Shown here piece after piece: positions 52,927 to 62,279 of a DNA stretch of 64,000 bases; positions within the stretch are counted from its first letter, which is position 1; each line of letters begins with the position of its first letter. The stretch spans positions 744,001 through 808,000 of the forward strand of contig NZ_JAGYPI010000001.1 of assembly GCF_018343615.1 (NCBI RefSeq), given 5' to 3'. Source of the DNA: Bacillus sp. FJAT-49736. GTDB taxonomy: Bacteria > Bacillota > Bacilli > Bacillales > Bacillaceae_C. The position numbers were made by a program, and so were the translations under genes. Below the pieces are notes generated by a model. That model was given only the letters and a program-made list of their open reading frames with translations, had not been told where the DNA came from and ran no database searches.

Positions 52927-53077
52927 AATTTCACTTGGTGAAATTTGCAGATCCAATTTCACTTGGTGAAATTTGCAGATCCAATTTCACTTGGTGAAAT
53001 TTGCAGATCCAATTTCACTTGGTGAAATTTGCAGATCCAATTTCACTTGGTGAAATTTGCAGATCCAATTTCACTTA
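52927..53077. repeat. Tandem array of 28-bp hairpin units
   Basis: Five identical 28-bp units (start 52927, 52955, 52983, 53011, 53039) are followed by an 11-base partial sixth. Each unit holds a perfect palindrome AATTTCAC-TTG-GTGAAATT plus the spacer TGCAGATCC. There are no variable spacers, so it is not a CRISPR array. No coding frame of note crosses it. It lies between rnhB and the terminator shared with the convergent alcohol dehydrogenase gene. Confidence 0.95.
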
Positions 53078-53146
53078 GAGCTAGCCAAGATTTAACTTGT
53101 TTATTAATTTTTTCAGTAATAAACTTATACTTTCTTACCTTTTAAG

Positions 53147-53176
53147 AAAAACTCAACCAATTGGTTGAGTTTTTTT
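53147..53176. terminator. Bidirectional terminator between rnhB and the alcohol dehydrogenase gene
   Basis: A perfect 28-base palindrome (AAAAACTCAACCAA with TTGGTTGAGTTTTT) has an A run on the left and T run on the right, so it can act on both strands between convergent genes. Confidence 0.85.
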
Positions 53177-53178
53177 GC

Positions 53179-54342
53179 TTACAAAGATGCCCTATATATA
53201 GCTAGCACATCTTCGCGTTTTAATTTTGTAAAATTCCCAAACTCTCCGTTAGCCATCGCGCGGTCAGCCATTACATCAAGCTTGCTGTCATCAATATCAT
53301 AGTCTGCTAATTGTGACGGCGCACCAATGCTATTCCAGAAATCACGGAGTTTCTGAATGCCTTCCAAACCTATTTCTTCATCCGTTTTTCCATCTGGATT
53401 TACATCAAATACCCGAATGGCAAGCTGCTTAAAACGAGATGGTTTAACCTGTATATTATGCTTCATCCAATTTGGAAATAAAATAGCAAGGCCTCCGCCA
53501 TGTGGAATATCATAAACAGCCGAAACCGCATGCTCAAGATTATGGGTTGCCCAATCGCCATGATATCCCATATTCAATACACCGTTCAAGGCCATTGTGC
53601 CACAATAAAGGATTGTCGCACGATATTCATAGTTTTCAAGATCATTTAGAAGCTTTGGAGCTGTTTCCATTACGGTTTTTAGCAGTCCTTCACACATACG
53701 GTCCTGAAATAATGTATTTTCTGTGAGATGAAAATAATGCTCCAATACATGTGACATCATATCTACTATGCCATAAACAGTTTGATCTCTAGGAACAGTA
53801 TATGTATTTACAGGGTCTAGTATAGAGAACTTAGGAAATGTATAAGGGCTTCCCCAACCATATTTTTCATTTGTGTCCCAATTTGTGATAACGGATCCGG
53901 AATTCATTTCAGAGCCGGTTGCTGCTAGAGTAAGTACTGTACCAAAAGGAAGTGCCTCTTTTGCGAATACCTTTTTTATTACTAAATCCCATGCATCTCC
54001 ATCATATTTTGCTGCTGCCGCGATAAGCTTTGTACAGTCAATAACACTGCCGCCTCCTACAGCCAATAAAAATTCAATGCCTTCCTTTTTGCAGATTTCT
54101 ACGCCTTTTCGTACTGTGGAAACGCGAGGATTAGGTTCAACACCAGGAAGCTCATATACGGATGCATCAATATCCTTTAATTGCTGTAGAACATTGTCGT
54201 ATAGACCGCTTCTTTTTATGCTTCCACCGCCATATACTAAAAGCACTTTTTTTCCGAATGGAGGAATTTCTGCTTTTAGCTGCTCGAGCTGTCCCTTTCC
54301 AAATATTAATTTTGTTGGGTTTGAAAATGTAAAGTTATCCAA
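53179..54342 (-). CDS. Iron-containing alcohol dehydrogenase (butanol dehydrogenase-like)
   Basis: This is an NAD(P)H-dependent group III alcohol dehydrogenase similar to B. subtilis YugJ and YugK; the natural substrate is unknown. The 387-residue protein has the N-terminal [12 protein letters not shown] segment, the nucleotide loop VGGGSVID, the [10 protein letters not shown] motif and the histidine-rich metal-binding region ([24 protein letters not shown]). I choose TTG 54342, 9 bases after AGGAGG; a longer frame to 54396 reads through that site. It runs opposite to its neighbours and is not part of the B. subtilis order at this site. A reverse-oriented intergenic repeat lies just upstream of its start. 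Confidence 0.9.
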   Translation of the reverse strand: MDNFTFSNPTKLIFGKGQLEQLKAEIPPFGKKVLLVYGGGSIKRSGLYDNVLQQLKDIDASVYELPGVEPNPRVSTVRKGVEICKKEGIEFLLAVGGGSVIDCTKLIAAAAKYDGDAWDLVIKKVFAKEALPFGTVLTLAATGSEMNSGSVITNWDTNEKYGWGSPYTFPKFSILDPVNTYTVPRDQTVYGIVDMMSHVLEHYFHLTENTLFQDRMCEGLLKTVMETAPKLLNDLENYEYRATILYCGTMALNGVLNMGYHGDWATHNLEHAVSAVYDIPHGGGLAILFPNWMKHNIQVKPSRFKQLAIRVFDVNPDGKTDEEIGLEGIQKLRDFWNSIGAPSQLADYDIDDSKLDVMADRAMANGEFGNFTKLKREDVLAIYRASL

Positions 54343-54425
54343 TAGTTTCAGCCTCCTTCTGGTCTTTATTATGATAAACAAAACATGAAAAAGCAAAAAT
54401 CTTGCCTATAATCTATCTTATCCAC

Positions 54426-54527
54426 AGGCAATTTTCGCATACATTGTGTTTTTCGTATAAGTTCATCAACCTGTATAATTAAATGCTTCGTGGCATCTTT
54501 TCGTAAGAGAGTATGCGAAAATTGCCT
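54426..54527 (-). repeat. Intergenic repeat family, copy 7 (minus orientation, with perfect 17-bp inverted ends)
   Basis: The ends AGGCAATTTTCGCATAC (54426-54442) and GTATGCGAAAATTGCCT (54511-54527) are exact inverted repeats. Read on the minus strand, the inside carries TCTTACGAAAAGATGCCACGAAG, cut here as TTACGAAAAGATGCC and ACGAAG, then TATACGAAAAACACAA, matching arms A' and B' of the family. It lies upstream of the minus-strand dehydrogenase gene, so it again points in the direction of transcription. The rest of the 336-base spacer (54528-54678) shows only the sqhC ribosome-binding site. Confidence 0.7.
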
Positions 54528-54678
54528 AGAAACTTAGTAAGCATCCCTTAAAAAGGTCCAAAAATAACAAAGTTCACGGATATTGCCTTTCCAACTGAGA
54601 AATTATCATGAATTTATCGATACTCCTTTTATATGCGGAATATGTATTTATTAGAGTAGGAAAAAGGAGGGACGATAC

Positions 54679-56556
54679 ATGGCATTAAAACAAAATGTAC
54701 TGATGGAAATGAATCGTTATATTAATCGTTTAATAAAGGATCAATTATCGGATGGTTCTTGGGATTATGCTTTTGATACAGGTATTAAAACAGACAGTTA
54801 TATGATAATTCTTCTTAGGATGCTGGAACTAGAAGATGAGGAGTTAATTAAGGGGCTAGTTGCGCGCATTTCAAGTAAACAAGAACAAAATGGGTCATGG
54901 AAGCTATTTCACGATGAAGAGAGGGGTAATTTAACGACAACAGTAGAAGCCTATTATGCCCTCCTTTACTCCGGTTATGTAGCAAAAGATTCTGCAAATA
55001 TGCTGGCTGCAAAAAAATTTATAATAGAAAATGGCGGGCTTGAAAAAACAGAAATGTTTACCAAGATTTTATTAGCATTGGGAGGACATGTGAAGTGGCC
55101 TAGCCAATTTCCGATACCGGTAGAAGCCATTCTTCTTCCTGCTAAATTTCCGATTAATTTTTTTGATATCTCCGTATTTGGCAGATCCAACATTGCTCCT
55201 ATTTTAATACTTAGCGACGTTGAATTTACTTTAATAACTAAGATGAGCCCAGATTTATCCGAACTTTTGCCGGAAAGAACAGCAATTGAATTGTTTAGAG
55301 AAGAATCCCCAGAATCCCGTTCCTTATTCGACTACATCAAACAAGGCGTTGAGAGCTTAGTTGGAATGAAGGAGGAAATACATGAAAAAGCATTGCAGCA
55401 GCTCGAAGATTATATGATTAAGAGAATAGAAGAGGACGGTACTTTTTATAGTTATTTTAGTGCAACCTTTCTTATGATCTTTGCCTTAATGGCTCGCGGC
55501 AGAAAGAAAGACGACAAATCAATATGGAAGGCTGTAGACGGGTTAAAATCAATGATTTGTGAGATAAATGGGCATCCGCATTGTCAATATACTACCGCTA
55601 ACGTTTGGAACACTACTTTAATTAGTTATGTACTTCAAGAAGCCGGTGTAAGAATAAATTCTGATACTATTAGGCGGGCAAATCAATACCTTCTTTCAAA
55701 GCAGCATTATAAATTTGGTGACTGGATTATTCATAATTCGTCAGCAAAGCCCGGTGGCTGGGGTTTTTCAAATATTAACTCCATTAATCCAGATGTTGAT
55801 GATACAACTGCAGCATTAAGGGCTATTCGGAGACAGACATTTGAAAGTAAAAGTTTTCGAGCTTCTTGGGAACTTGGAGTTGAGTGGGTTCTATCTATGC
55901 AAAATGATGATGGTGGATGGCCTGCATTTGAGCGAAATATTGATAACCCGCTGTTAAATATTTTACCTGGAGGTGAGGATTTGCTATTGGATGCTTCCGC
56001 TGCTGATTTAACTGGGAGAACCTTGGAATTCCTAGGGTTGCATACGAATTTAAATAATAATCACTCGAAAATAAAAAATGGGGTAAGATGGCTTTTAAAA
56101 AATCAAGAGAGTAATGGTTCCTGGAATAGTAGATGGGGGATTTGTTATATTTATGGAACATGGGCTGCCATTACAGGATTGCGTGCTGTTGGAGTGGATG
56201 CAGAGCATCCAGCCATTCAAAAAGCTGTAGAATGGCTTTATACGATACAAAATAATGATGGAGGCTGGGGAGAATCCTGCAACAGCGATATTTTGAAACA
56301 GTATGTCCCTTTGAACAGCAGCACTTTAACACATACAGCATGGGCGACAGATGCATTGATAGCCGCATCCGAGAATATAACACCACCAATTCAAAAAGGG
56401 ATTAACTTTTTATATAATTATGCCGATACAAAAGATTGGAGGACTAATTATCCAATGGGTCAAGGAGCAGCAGGTCTGTTCTATATTCATTACCATAGCT
56501 ATAACTATATTTGGCCATTACTCGCTTATGCTCATTTTATTCGAAAGTTCTATTAA
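54679..56556 (+). CDS. sqhC: Squalene-hopene cyclase family protein (probable sporulene/tetraprenyl-beta-curcumene cyclase)
   Basis: This family cyclises linear or monocyclic polyprenyl chains to polycyclic terpenoids. The 625-residue protein has the acidic catalytic DVDD motif at 372-375, and repeated QW-type motifs (for example DGSW at 25-28, NGSW at 71-74 and several NDGGW segments near the C-terminus). Length is normal. In Bacillus the known substrate is tetraprenyl-beta-curcumene and the product sporulenol, made in spores; I infer the same here. AAAAGGAGGG precedes the ATG. It is inserted between rnhB and ylqG relative to B. subtilis, and is flanked by two copies of the intergenic repeat family. 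Confidence 0.88.
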   Translation: MALKQNVLMEMNRYINRLIKDQLSDGSWDYAFDTGIKTDSYMIILLRMLELEDEELIKGLVARISSKQEQNGSWKLFHDEERGNLTTTVEAYYALLYSGYVAKDSANMLAAKKFIIENGGLEKTEMFTKILLALGGHVKWPSQFPIPVEAILLPAKFPINFFDISVFGRSNIAPILILSDVEFTLITKMSPDLSELLPERTAIELFREESPESRSLFDYIKQGVESLVGMKEEIHEKALQQLEDYMIKRIEEDGTFYSYFSATFLMIFALMARGRKKDDKSIWKAVDGLKSMICEINGHPHCQYTTANVWNTTLISYVLQEAGVRINSDTIRRANQYLLSKQHYKFGDWIIHNSSAKPGGWGFSNINSINPDVDDTTAALRAIRRQTFESKSFRASWELGVEWVLSMQNDDGGWPAFERNIDNPLLNILPGGEDLLLDASAADLTGRTLEFLGLHTNLNNNHSKIKNGVRWLLKNQESNGSWNSRWGICYIYGTWAAITGLRAVGVDAEHPAIQKAVEWLYTIQNNDGGWGESCNSDILKQYVPLNSSTLTHTAWATDALIAASENITPPIQKGINFLYNYADTKDWRTNYPMGQGAAGLFYIHYHSYNYIWPLLAYAHFIRKFY

Positions 56557-56557
56557 T

Positions 56558-56750
56558 AAAGGCCTTTTTCTTAAACTAAGTTGCTTTTTGTAATGGGAGT
56601 TCTTCAACACATCTTCATTCGTCATACGAATAGGGATACTTTTTAAGAAAAGATGCCTCAAAGCTACGTCTAAATTAGTATTTAAAACAAATGATGAAAA
56701 GTAACAGGTTAATATCGGCTTTTGGATTTAAACAATTTATACGAAAACAG
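56558..56750 (+). repeat. Intergenic repeat family, copy 8
   Basis: This starts two bases after the sqhC stop and fills the spacer to ylqG. Arms: A (GGCCTTTTTCTTA, 56561-56573), B (TTGCTTTTTGTAA, 56581-56593), A' (TAAGAAAAGATGCC, 56644-56657), and B' (ATGAAAAGTAAC), which pairs with B through several G-U pairs. The 3' module (ATCGGCTTTTGGATTTAAAC then TACGAAAACAG) is well kept. Base-pairing is conserved although bases change. Confidence 0.85.
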
Positions 56751-56777
56751 TCTAAATAATTTAAAAGAGGCAATTAT

Positions 56778-58415
56778 ATGCTGACTTCTATTATGAATAC
56801 TTTGCAACAATTAAATATAAACCAACCAACAGCTGCACTCTCCTTTCAAAAAGGGAAGATTTTTTTTGGTACGGTAAAAAATATCTATCCGAATGATTTT
56901 GCACTAGTGCAAATCGGAAAACAAAATCTCCTTGCTCAATTGGAGGCAGCTATAACAAATGGGGAATCCTACTGGTTTCAAGTTGATTCAGATGAAGGGG
57001 ATATACAATTGAAGCTTCTTTCAAAGCAAGATCAGGGAGGAAGCAATATTTCTGCCATATTGAAACATCTCGCACTTCCTCCTACGAAAGAAAATACGGA
57101 AATTACAAGCTTCCTTTCCAAAGAGCAGTTACCATTTAATAAAGATACCATTTTAAAAATTAACAACTTACTCGCACACAACAACAATACGAAACAAAGT
57201 TTGAATGTAATAAGGATAATGCTTACAAAAGGCTTTCCCCTTACTGAATCGGTATTTAAATCTTTATTAGCAGCAGATAACCCTGAACGAATTCAAAATA
57301 AAATACAGCTGCTTGAGCATCAGCTAATTAAAGAGGAACAAACTCCAGCTGTTCAAGCATTGCAGAAATCAATATTTTCCTTGAAGGAAAGTGCATTAAA
57401 GCCGTTGGCAATAAAATTAATCCAATTATTAACGGAAGAAACCCACTCGAACAACGAAGTGAGGCAACCCCTTGCTATCAATATCTTACAAAAAATGGGT
57501 GTAAAACTTGAGGAGCCTTCTTTTTCACAATCCAATCCAAATGAAAATCAAAAGCAGCAGTTACCTGTACCACAACATTTACCAGAAATGAAGCCGATAG
57601 TATTAGAGGAAAATAGAAAGAATCAGGAATTATTTGGACAGAGGACAATATCTCCAAAGTTGGTGGATGCTGCAGTAGACTTGCTGGAAAAATATATGTC
57701 TAAAGATATGAAGCAAGATTTTCGATTGTTCACAGAGCAAGAAAAAGATTTTTTTAAAGGGATTCTGGAGTCCATAAAACAATCTTTTAGTGGAAAAGAA
57801 TCATTATATCAATTTAAGGAGATAACAAAATCACTCGGCATTTTTTATGAATCTCAAATTTTACAGCCGTTAGCAGAGCATAATCAGGTAGAGGAATCAT
57901 TAAAACCATCTTTAATCAAATTTTTACAGGAATCCAACCATTCCTCACCTATACGTGACACGGCTGAAGCTTTAGTAAATAAAATGAATGGTCAGCAAAT
58001 CCAATCTTATGATAATGGGCCGATGCAGCATTTGCATTATGAAATTCCAATCAACTTGTTCGGATATCATACAAACGTTAAGATGCAATGGTCGGGAAAG
58101 AAGACGGAGGATGGCAAAATAGATCCTAATTATTGTCATGTCTTATTTTTTCTGGATTTAGAGCATATTCATGAAACTGTTGTAGAAATGAAGGTCCAAA
58201 ATCGAGTGATAACAGTTAATGTTTATAATGAGTCAACAGCTATTAAAGATAAAGCTAACGAGCTAACCTCCCTCTTAAAAGGCGGATTGGAAAAGATTCA
58301 TTACCAACTTTCTGCAGTTCATTTCATTAAGAAAGATAACAATCCATTAACAGCTAACAGGGAAAAAATGAATACATTAAATAAATCGTATACTGGGGTG
58401 GATATCCGGGTATGA
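56778..58415 (+). CDS. ylqG: YlqG-like protein with FliK-type C-terminal domain, function unknown
   Basis: This 545-residue protein matches the place and size of B. subtilis YlqG. The N-terminal part (about 1-90) looks like a small beta domain (FFGTVKNIYPNDFALVQIG); the middle is helical and rich in Gln, Glu and Lys; the C-terminal part (about 420-510) contains KMQWSGKKTEDGKID followed by HVLFFLDLEHIHETVVEMKV, the pattern of the flagellar hook-length control (FliK) C-terminal domain. It overlaps ylqH, which resembles the FlhB tail; FliK and FlhB are known partners in flagellar export. No other flagellar genes are here. Function in this setting is unknown. Confidence 0.8.
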   Translation: MLTSIMNTLQQLNINQPTAALSFQKGKIFFGTVKNIYPNDFALVQIGKQNLLAQLEAAITNGESYWFQVDSDEGDIQLKLLSKQDQGGSNISAILKHLALPPTKENTEITSFLSKEQLPFNKDTILKINNLLAHNNNTKQSLNVIRIMLTKGFPLTESVFKSLLAADNPERIQNKIQLLEHQLIKEEQTPAVQALQKSIFSLKESALKPLAIKLIQLLTEETHSNNEVRQPLAINILQKMGVKLEEPSFSQSNPNENQKQQLPVPQHLPEMKPIVLEENRKNQELFGQRTISPKLVDAAVDLLEKYMSKDMKQDFRLFTEQEKDFFKGILESIKQSFSGKESLYQFKEITKSLGIFYESQILQPLAEHNQVEESLKPSLIKFLQESNHSSPIRDTAEALVNKMNGQQIQSYDNGPMQHLHYEIPINLFGYHTNVKMQWSGKKTEDGKIDPNYCHVLFFLDLEHIHETVVEMKVQNRVITVNVYNESTAIKDKANELTSLLKGGLEKIHYQLSAVHFIKKDNNPLTANREKMNTLNKSYTGVDIRV

Positions 58416-58702
58416 AAAACAAAGATGAGTTAAAGGATAGAAAGGAAGCTATAGCTTTAAGCTATCAATCCGAAAAAAACACTGCCCCTATAATTACTGC
58501 AAAGGGGAAAGGATATGTTGCAGATAATATTATAGATAAAGCAAAGGAGAATGGAATTCCGATACAGGAGGACCCAAATTTAATTCAATTACTTGGAAAC
58601 CTTGATATCAACCAAATGATTCCGGAGGAATTGTACGAAGCAGTGGCTGAAGTCTTTGCTTTTATATATAAAGTAGATCAAAGAATGGGAGAAGGGCATT
58701 AA
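58412..58702 (+). CDS. ylqH: YlqH, FlhB cytoplasmic-domain-like protein
   Basis: This 96-residue protein resembles the C-terminal cytoplasmic domain of FlhB/YscU without the membrane part: AIALSYQSEKNTAPIITAKG, then ADNIIDKAKENGIPIQEDPN and a C-terminal helix. The NPTH self-cleavage site of FlhB is not present; N-T-A-P stands near that place. Its ATGA overlap with ylqG suggests the two act together. FlhB2-type proteins occur alone in several Gram-positive groups. Confidence 0.85.
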   Translation: MKNKDELKDRKEAIALSYQSEKNTAPIITAKGKGYVADNIIDKAKENGIPIQEDPNLIQLLGNLDINQMIPEELYEAVAEVFAFIYKVDQRMGEGH

Positions 58703-58890
58703 TCCATATCTATTGATATGTTCAATGTCTTTTATCCTTTCTATAGATGCATGGAATAGGTATATTATTTTGATTGTTTAAAATTAATTGGAAACTCATT
58801 TAAATGTTTCATAAAGCTAGACATCTATTCTGCCTTTTTATACAATTAAAGCGCAGTTAATTTATGATTTGTTTGATTGGAGGATGGAAA

Positions 58891-60051
58891 ATGAATATCC
58901 ATGAGTATCAAGGTAAAGAAATCCTCAGAAAATACGGGGTTGCGGTACCAAATGGAAAGGTAGCTTTTACAGTGGAAGAAGCAGTAGAAGCAGCGAAGGA
59001 ACTTGGCACGCAGGTTTGTGTAGTAAAAGCGCAAATTCATGCAGGTGGCCGCGGAAAAGCTGGCGGTGTTAAGGTTGCTAAGAACTTGGACGAGGTTCGT
59101 ACATATGCAAACGAAATCTTAGGAAAAACGTTAGTAACACACCAAACAGGTCCTGAAGGTAAAGAAGTTAAGCGTCTTCTTATTGAAGAAGGGTGCGACA
59201 TTAAAAAAGAATACTATGTTGGTTTAGTATTGGATCGTGCAACATCACGTGTTACTTTAATGGCTTCAGAAGAAGGCGGAACAGAAATTGAAGAGGTGGC
59301 AGAAAAAACGCCTGAAAAAATCTTCAAAGAAATAATTGATCCAGTTGTAGGCTTGACTGCTTTCCAAGCTCGTCGAATCGCATTTAATATCAATATTCCT
59401 GCAGAGCTAGTAAATAAAGCAGTGAAATTCATGATGGGCTTATATACAGCTTTTGTTGAAAAAGATTGTTCCATTGCTGAAATAAACCCACTTGTTGTAA
59501 CAGGTGATGGAAATGTTATGGCTCTTGATGCAAAGCTTAACTTCGACTCAAATGCTCTATATCGTCATAAAGACATTGTAGAATATCGTGATTTGGAAGA
59601 AGAAGATCCAAAAGAAATCGAAGCATCCAAGTATGATCTAAGCTACATCGCTCTTGATGGTAAAATTGGATGTATGGTAAATGGTGCGGGTCTTGCAATG
59701 GCTACAATGGACATCATTAAGCATTATGGTGGAGATCCGGCTAACTTCCTTGATGTTGGTGGCGGTGCTACTGCTGAGAAAGTTACGGAAGCATTCAAAA
59801 TTATTCTTTCTGACAAAAATGTAAAAGGTATTTTCGTTAATATCTTTGGTGGAATTATGAAATGCGACATTATTGCAGAAGGTGTAGTTGAAGCAACTAA
59901 ACAAGTTGGTCTGGAACTTCCTTTAGTAGTTCGACTTGAAGGTACAAATGTTGAATTAGGAAAGAAAATCCTTAATGAATCAGGATTAAATATCGTTGCT
60001 GCTGAATCAATGGCAGATGGCGCACAAAAAATTGTTGAACTAGTAGGCTAA
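58891..60051 (+). CDS. sucC: Succinyl-CoA synthetase beta subunit
   Basis: SucC forms with SucD the citric acid cycle enzyme that couples succinyl-CoA cleavage to nucleotide triphosphate synthesis. The 386-residue protein begins [17 protein letters not shown], has the ATP-grasp domain (about 1-230) with [10 protein letters not shown], and the C-terminal ligase domain with GGGATAEKV and the FVNIFGGI segment. ATG 58891 follows GGAGG; an upstream in-frame ATG adds nine unsupported residues. sucD follows after 18 bases. The spacer before it (58703-58890) shows no clear promoter to me. Confidence 0.97.
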   Translation: MNIHEYQGKEILRKYGVAVPNGKVAFTVEEAVEAAKELGTQVCVVKAQIHAGGRGKAGGVKVAKNLDEVRTYANEILGKTLVTHQTGPEGKEVKRLLIEEGCDIKKEYYVGLVLDRATSRVTLMASEEGGTEIEEVAEKTPEKIFKEIIDPVVGLTAFQARRIAFNINIPAELVNKAVKFMMGLYTAFVEKDCSIAEINPLVVTGDGNVMALDAKLNFDSNALYRHKDIVEYRDLEEEDPKEIEASKYDLSYIALDGKIGCMVNGAGLAMATMDIIKHYGGDPANFLDVGGGATAEKVTEAFKIILSDKNVKGIFVNIFGGIMKCDIIAEGVVEATKQVGLELPLVVRLEGTNVELGKKILNESGLNIVAAESMADGAQKIVELVG

Positions 60052-60069
60052 GAAAGGCAGGGGAACATA

Positions 60070-60972
60070 ATGAGCGTTTTTGTTAATAAAGACACAAAAG
60101 TAATCGTACAAGGTATTACTGGTAAAACAGCTCTTTTTCATACAAAACAAATGTTAGAATACGGTACAAAAATCGTTGGTGGTACTTCTCCTGGTAAAGG
60201 CGGTACGGAAGTAGAAGGTGTACCTGTATTTAATACAGTTAGTGACGCTGTTAAAGCAACAGGTGCAAATGCTTCTGTTATCTATGTACCAGCTCCATTT
60301 GCTGCTGATGCTATTTTAGAAGCTGTGGATGCTGAATTAGATTTAGTAATCTGTATTACTGAACATATCCCAGTACTAGATATGGTCAAAGTTAAACGTT
60401 ATATGGAAGGTAAGAAAACACGTTTAGTTGGTCCTAACTGCCCAGGTGTTATTACACCAGGTGAATGTAAAATCGGTATCATGCCTGGATACATTCATAC
60501 AAAAGGCCATGTAGGTGTTGTTTCTCGTTCTGGAACTTTAACATATGAGGCTGTTCATCAATTATCACAAGCAGGTGTTGGTCAAACAACTGCTGTTGGT
60601 ATCGGTGGAGACCCTGTTAACGGTACAGATTTTATTGATGTTCTTAAAGCATTTAACGAAGACCCAGAAACTGAAGCTGTTATTATGATTGGTGAAATCG
60701 GTGGAACAGCGGAAGAAGAAGCAGCACGCTGGGTGAAAGCAAATATGACTAAACCAGTTGTTGGATTCATCGGCGGGGTAACTGCACCTCCAGGAAAGCG
60801 TATGGGTCATGCAGGTGCGATTATTTCTGGTGGTAAAGGTACTGCAGCAGAAAAAATCCGTGTCATGAATGAATGCGGTATTAAAGTAGCCGAAACACCT
60901 TCTGTAATGGGTGAAACACTAATTAGTGTATTGAAGGAAAGAGGCCTTTACGAAAAATGTAAGACACATTAA
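60070..60972 (+). CDS. sucD: Succinyl-CoA synthetase alpha subunit
   Basis: SucD binds CoA and carries the phosphorylated histidine. The 300-residue protein has the CoA-binding Rossmann start ([18 protein letters not shown]), the [10 protein letters not shown] segment near 121-130, and the phospho-histidine H247 in RMGHAGAI. It follows sucC as a two-gene operon. Confidence 0.97.
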   Translation: MSVFVNKDTKVIVQGITGKTALFHTKQMLEYGTKIVGGTSPGKGGTEVEGVPVFNTVSDAVKATGANASVIYVPAPFAADAILEAVDAELDLVICITEHIPVLDMVKVKRYMEGKKTRLVGPNCPGVITPGECKIGIMPGYIHTKGHVGVVSRSGTLTYEAVHQLSQAGVGQTTAVGIGGDPVNGTDFIDVLKAFNEDPETEAVIMIGEIGGTAEEEAARWVKANMTKPVVGFIGGVTAPPGKRMGHAGAIISGGKGTAAEKIRVMNECGIKVAETPSVMGETLISVLKERGLYEKCKTH

Positions 60973-60978
60973 TCAAGT

Positions 60979-61015
60979 GGAAATAACGGTCCCTCTGTGC
61001 TAGAGGGGCTGTTTC
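60979..61015 (+). terminator. Weak terminator-like hairpin after sucD
   Basis: CCCTCT (60991-60996) pairs with AGAGGG (61002-61007), with an outer GGAAA (60979-60983) and TTTCC (61012-61016) that can extend the stem. There is no real T run, so termination is uncertain. Confidence 0.4.
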
Positions 61016-61058
61016 CATATATAAAAATCGGAATATTGAAAATATATAGGAGGATTTT

Positions 61059-61931
61059 ATGGAAGAATTTCGAAAAAGACTTATTCATCTCCATCATTGC
61101 CGCGGTATTACTTCTAAAGCTATTCTAGCACTTCTAAAAAACGACTCAAGTTTACAGTCACTATATCAATACTCTTTCACTACATTAAAATCCATCATTG
61201 CAGGAAAAGGTAACCAGATAGAAAAAATTTATCAGGATCTTCATCATATTCCTATCGATTCACTCCTTTTAAGCTATCAACGATACCAAATTAAATGTAT
61301 AACTATTTTCGATCAGGAATATCCCAATCTATTAAAGCAAATCTATCAACCTCCCATTGTTCTATACGCGATTGGTAATCTTCGCCTCCTTCATTCCCCA
61401 TCCATAGCTATAGTCGGATCGAGAAAGGCAGATATATACGCATTACAAGCGATTAGAAGGATTATTCCCCCACTTGTTCAAAAAGAATTTGTTATTGTCA
61501 GTGGAGTTGCAAAAGGTGTAGATACAATGGCTCATAAATCTACCATTGAATGTCAAGGGAAGACGATGGGTGTGTTAGGAAGCGGATTTTTTCATATTTA
61601 TCCGCAGGAAAACATTGGCTTAATAGAGAATATGAAAAAGGACCATCTAATTATTTCGGAATATCCCCCTAATACAAGACCTCAGAGATGGCATTTCCCA
61701 ATGAGGAACCGAATTATTAGCGGGTTGACAAAAGGGACGGTTATCATTCAGGCGGAACAAAAAAGCGGTTCTTTAATTACAGCAGAATATGCTTTACAGG
61801 AAGGTAGAGAGGTATTTGCTGTACCGGGGAATATTTATGAATCTCTTTCACAGGGTACCAATAAACTAATACAACAGGGAGCAAAACTAGTACAAAATGG
61901 TGAAGATATTTTAGAGGAATTTATCTACTAA
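61059..61931 (+). CDS. dprA: DNA processing protein DprA (Smf)
   Basis: DprA protects incoming single-stranded DNA and loads RecA in natural transformation. The 290-residue protein has an N-terminal helical part (about 1-80) and a Rossmann-like DprA domain with AIVGSRKADIYA, SGVAKGVDTMAHKSTI, PMRNRIISGL and KSGSLITAEYALQEGREVFAVPG (shown here in part). Length is normal for Bacillus. AGGAGG precedes the ATG. It suggests, but does not prove, competence. Confidence 0.94.
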   Translation: MEEFRKRLIHLHHCRGITSKAILALLKNDSSLQSLYQYSFTTLKSIIAGKGNQIEKIYQDLHHIPIDSLLLSYQRYQIKCITIFDQEYPNLLKQIYQPPIVLYAIGNLRLLHSPSIAIVGSRKADIYALQAIRRIIPPLVQKEFVIVSGVAKGVDTMAHKSTIECQGKTMGVLGSGFFHIYPQENIGLIENMKKDHLIISEYPPNTRPQRWHFPMRNRIISGLTKGTVIIQAEQKSGSLITAEYALQEGREVFAVPGNIYESLSQGTNKLIQQGAKLVQNGEDILEEFIY

Positions 61932-62279
61932 AATTATATGAACAATATTTTTTGGAAAGGCTGATTTCGAATAGTTTGCCCTTTTTTACATTTTTAGATT
62001 CTTATACAGATTTCATTTTGGGCATATTTTCTTAAAAAATGATTCATTTATAACCCGAATAAGGATGTTTATAAGATATTCGTCTACAATAGGAGCAAAT
62101 GAATAAAAATTTAGGGAGGAATTGAATACTTTTGAAAAAACACACCATCTTTGCAATGAATAATTGACAAAAATATAAATCAGGTCTATCATGTACACTT
62201 GATTTCCATACATGGAAAAAGAAATTTTGTTATGAACTTCAAGACGGGAAATTTATAACACCTCTGGGGAGGATTATTG
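61932..62279 (+). promoter_or_regulatory. dprA-topA spacer with probable topA promoter
   Basis: TTGACA (62164-62169) and TATCAT (62187-62192) are 17 bases apart and form a good SigA promoter with a leader of about 80 bases. Upstream, at 62114-62119, GGGAGG stands before short frames (TTG 62133, 11 codons; TTG 62122, 13 codons) that end before or at the promoter; these look like leftovers or chance. I see no other feature in the spacer. Confidence 0.55.

Noticed and set aside
52927-53077. CRISPR-like array
   Set aside because: The 28-bp units are identical throughout, with no variable spacers and no cas genes nearby.
61990-62100. Ninth copy of the intergenic repeat before topA
   Set aside because: Only a short GGCATATTTTCTTAAA stretch resembles arm A; A', the central box and B' are not found.
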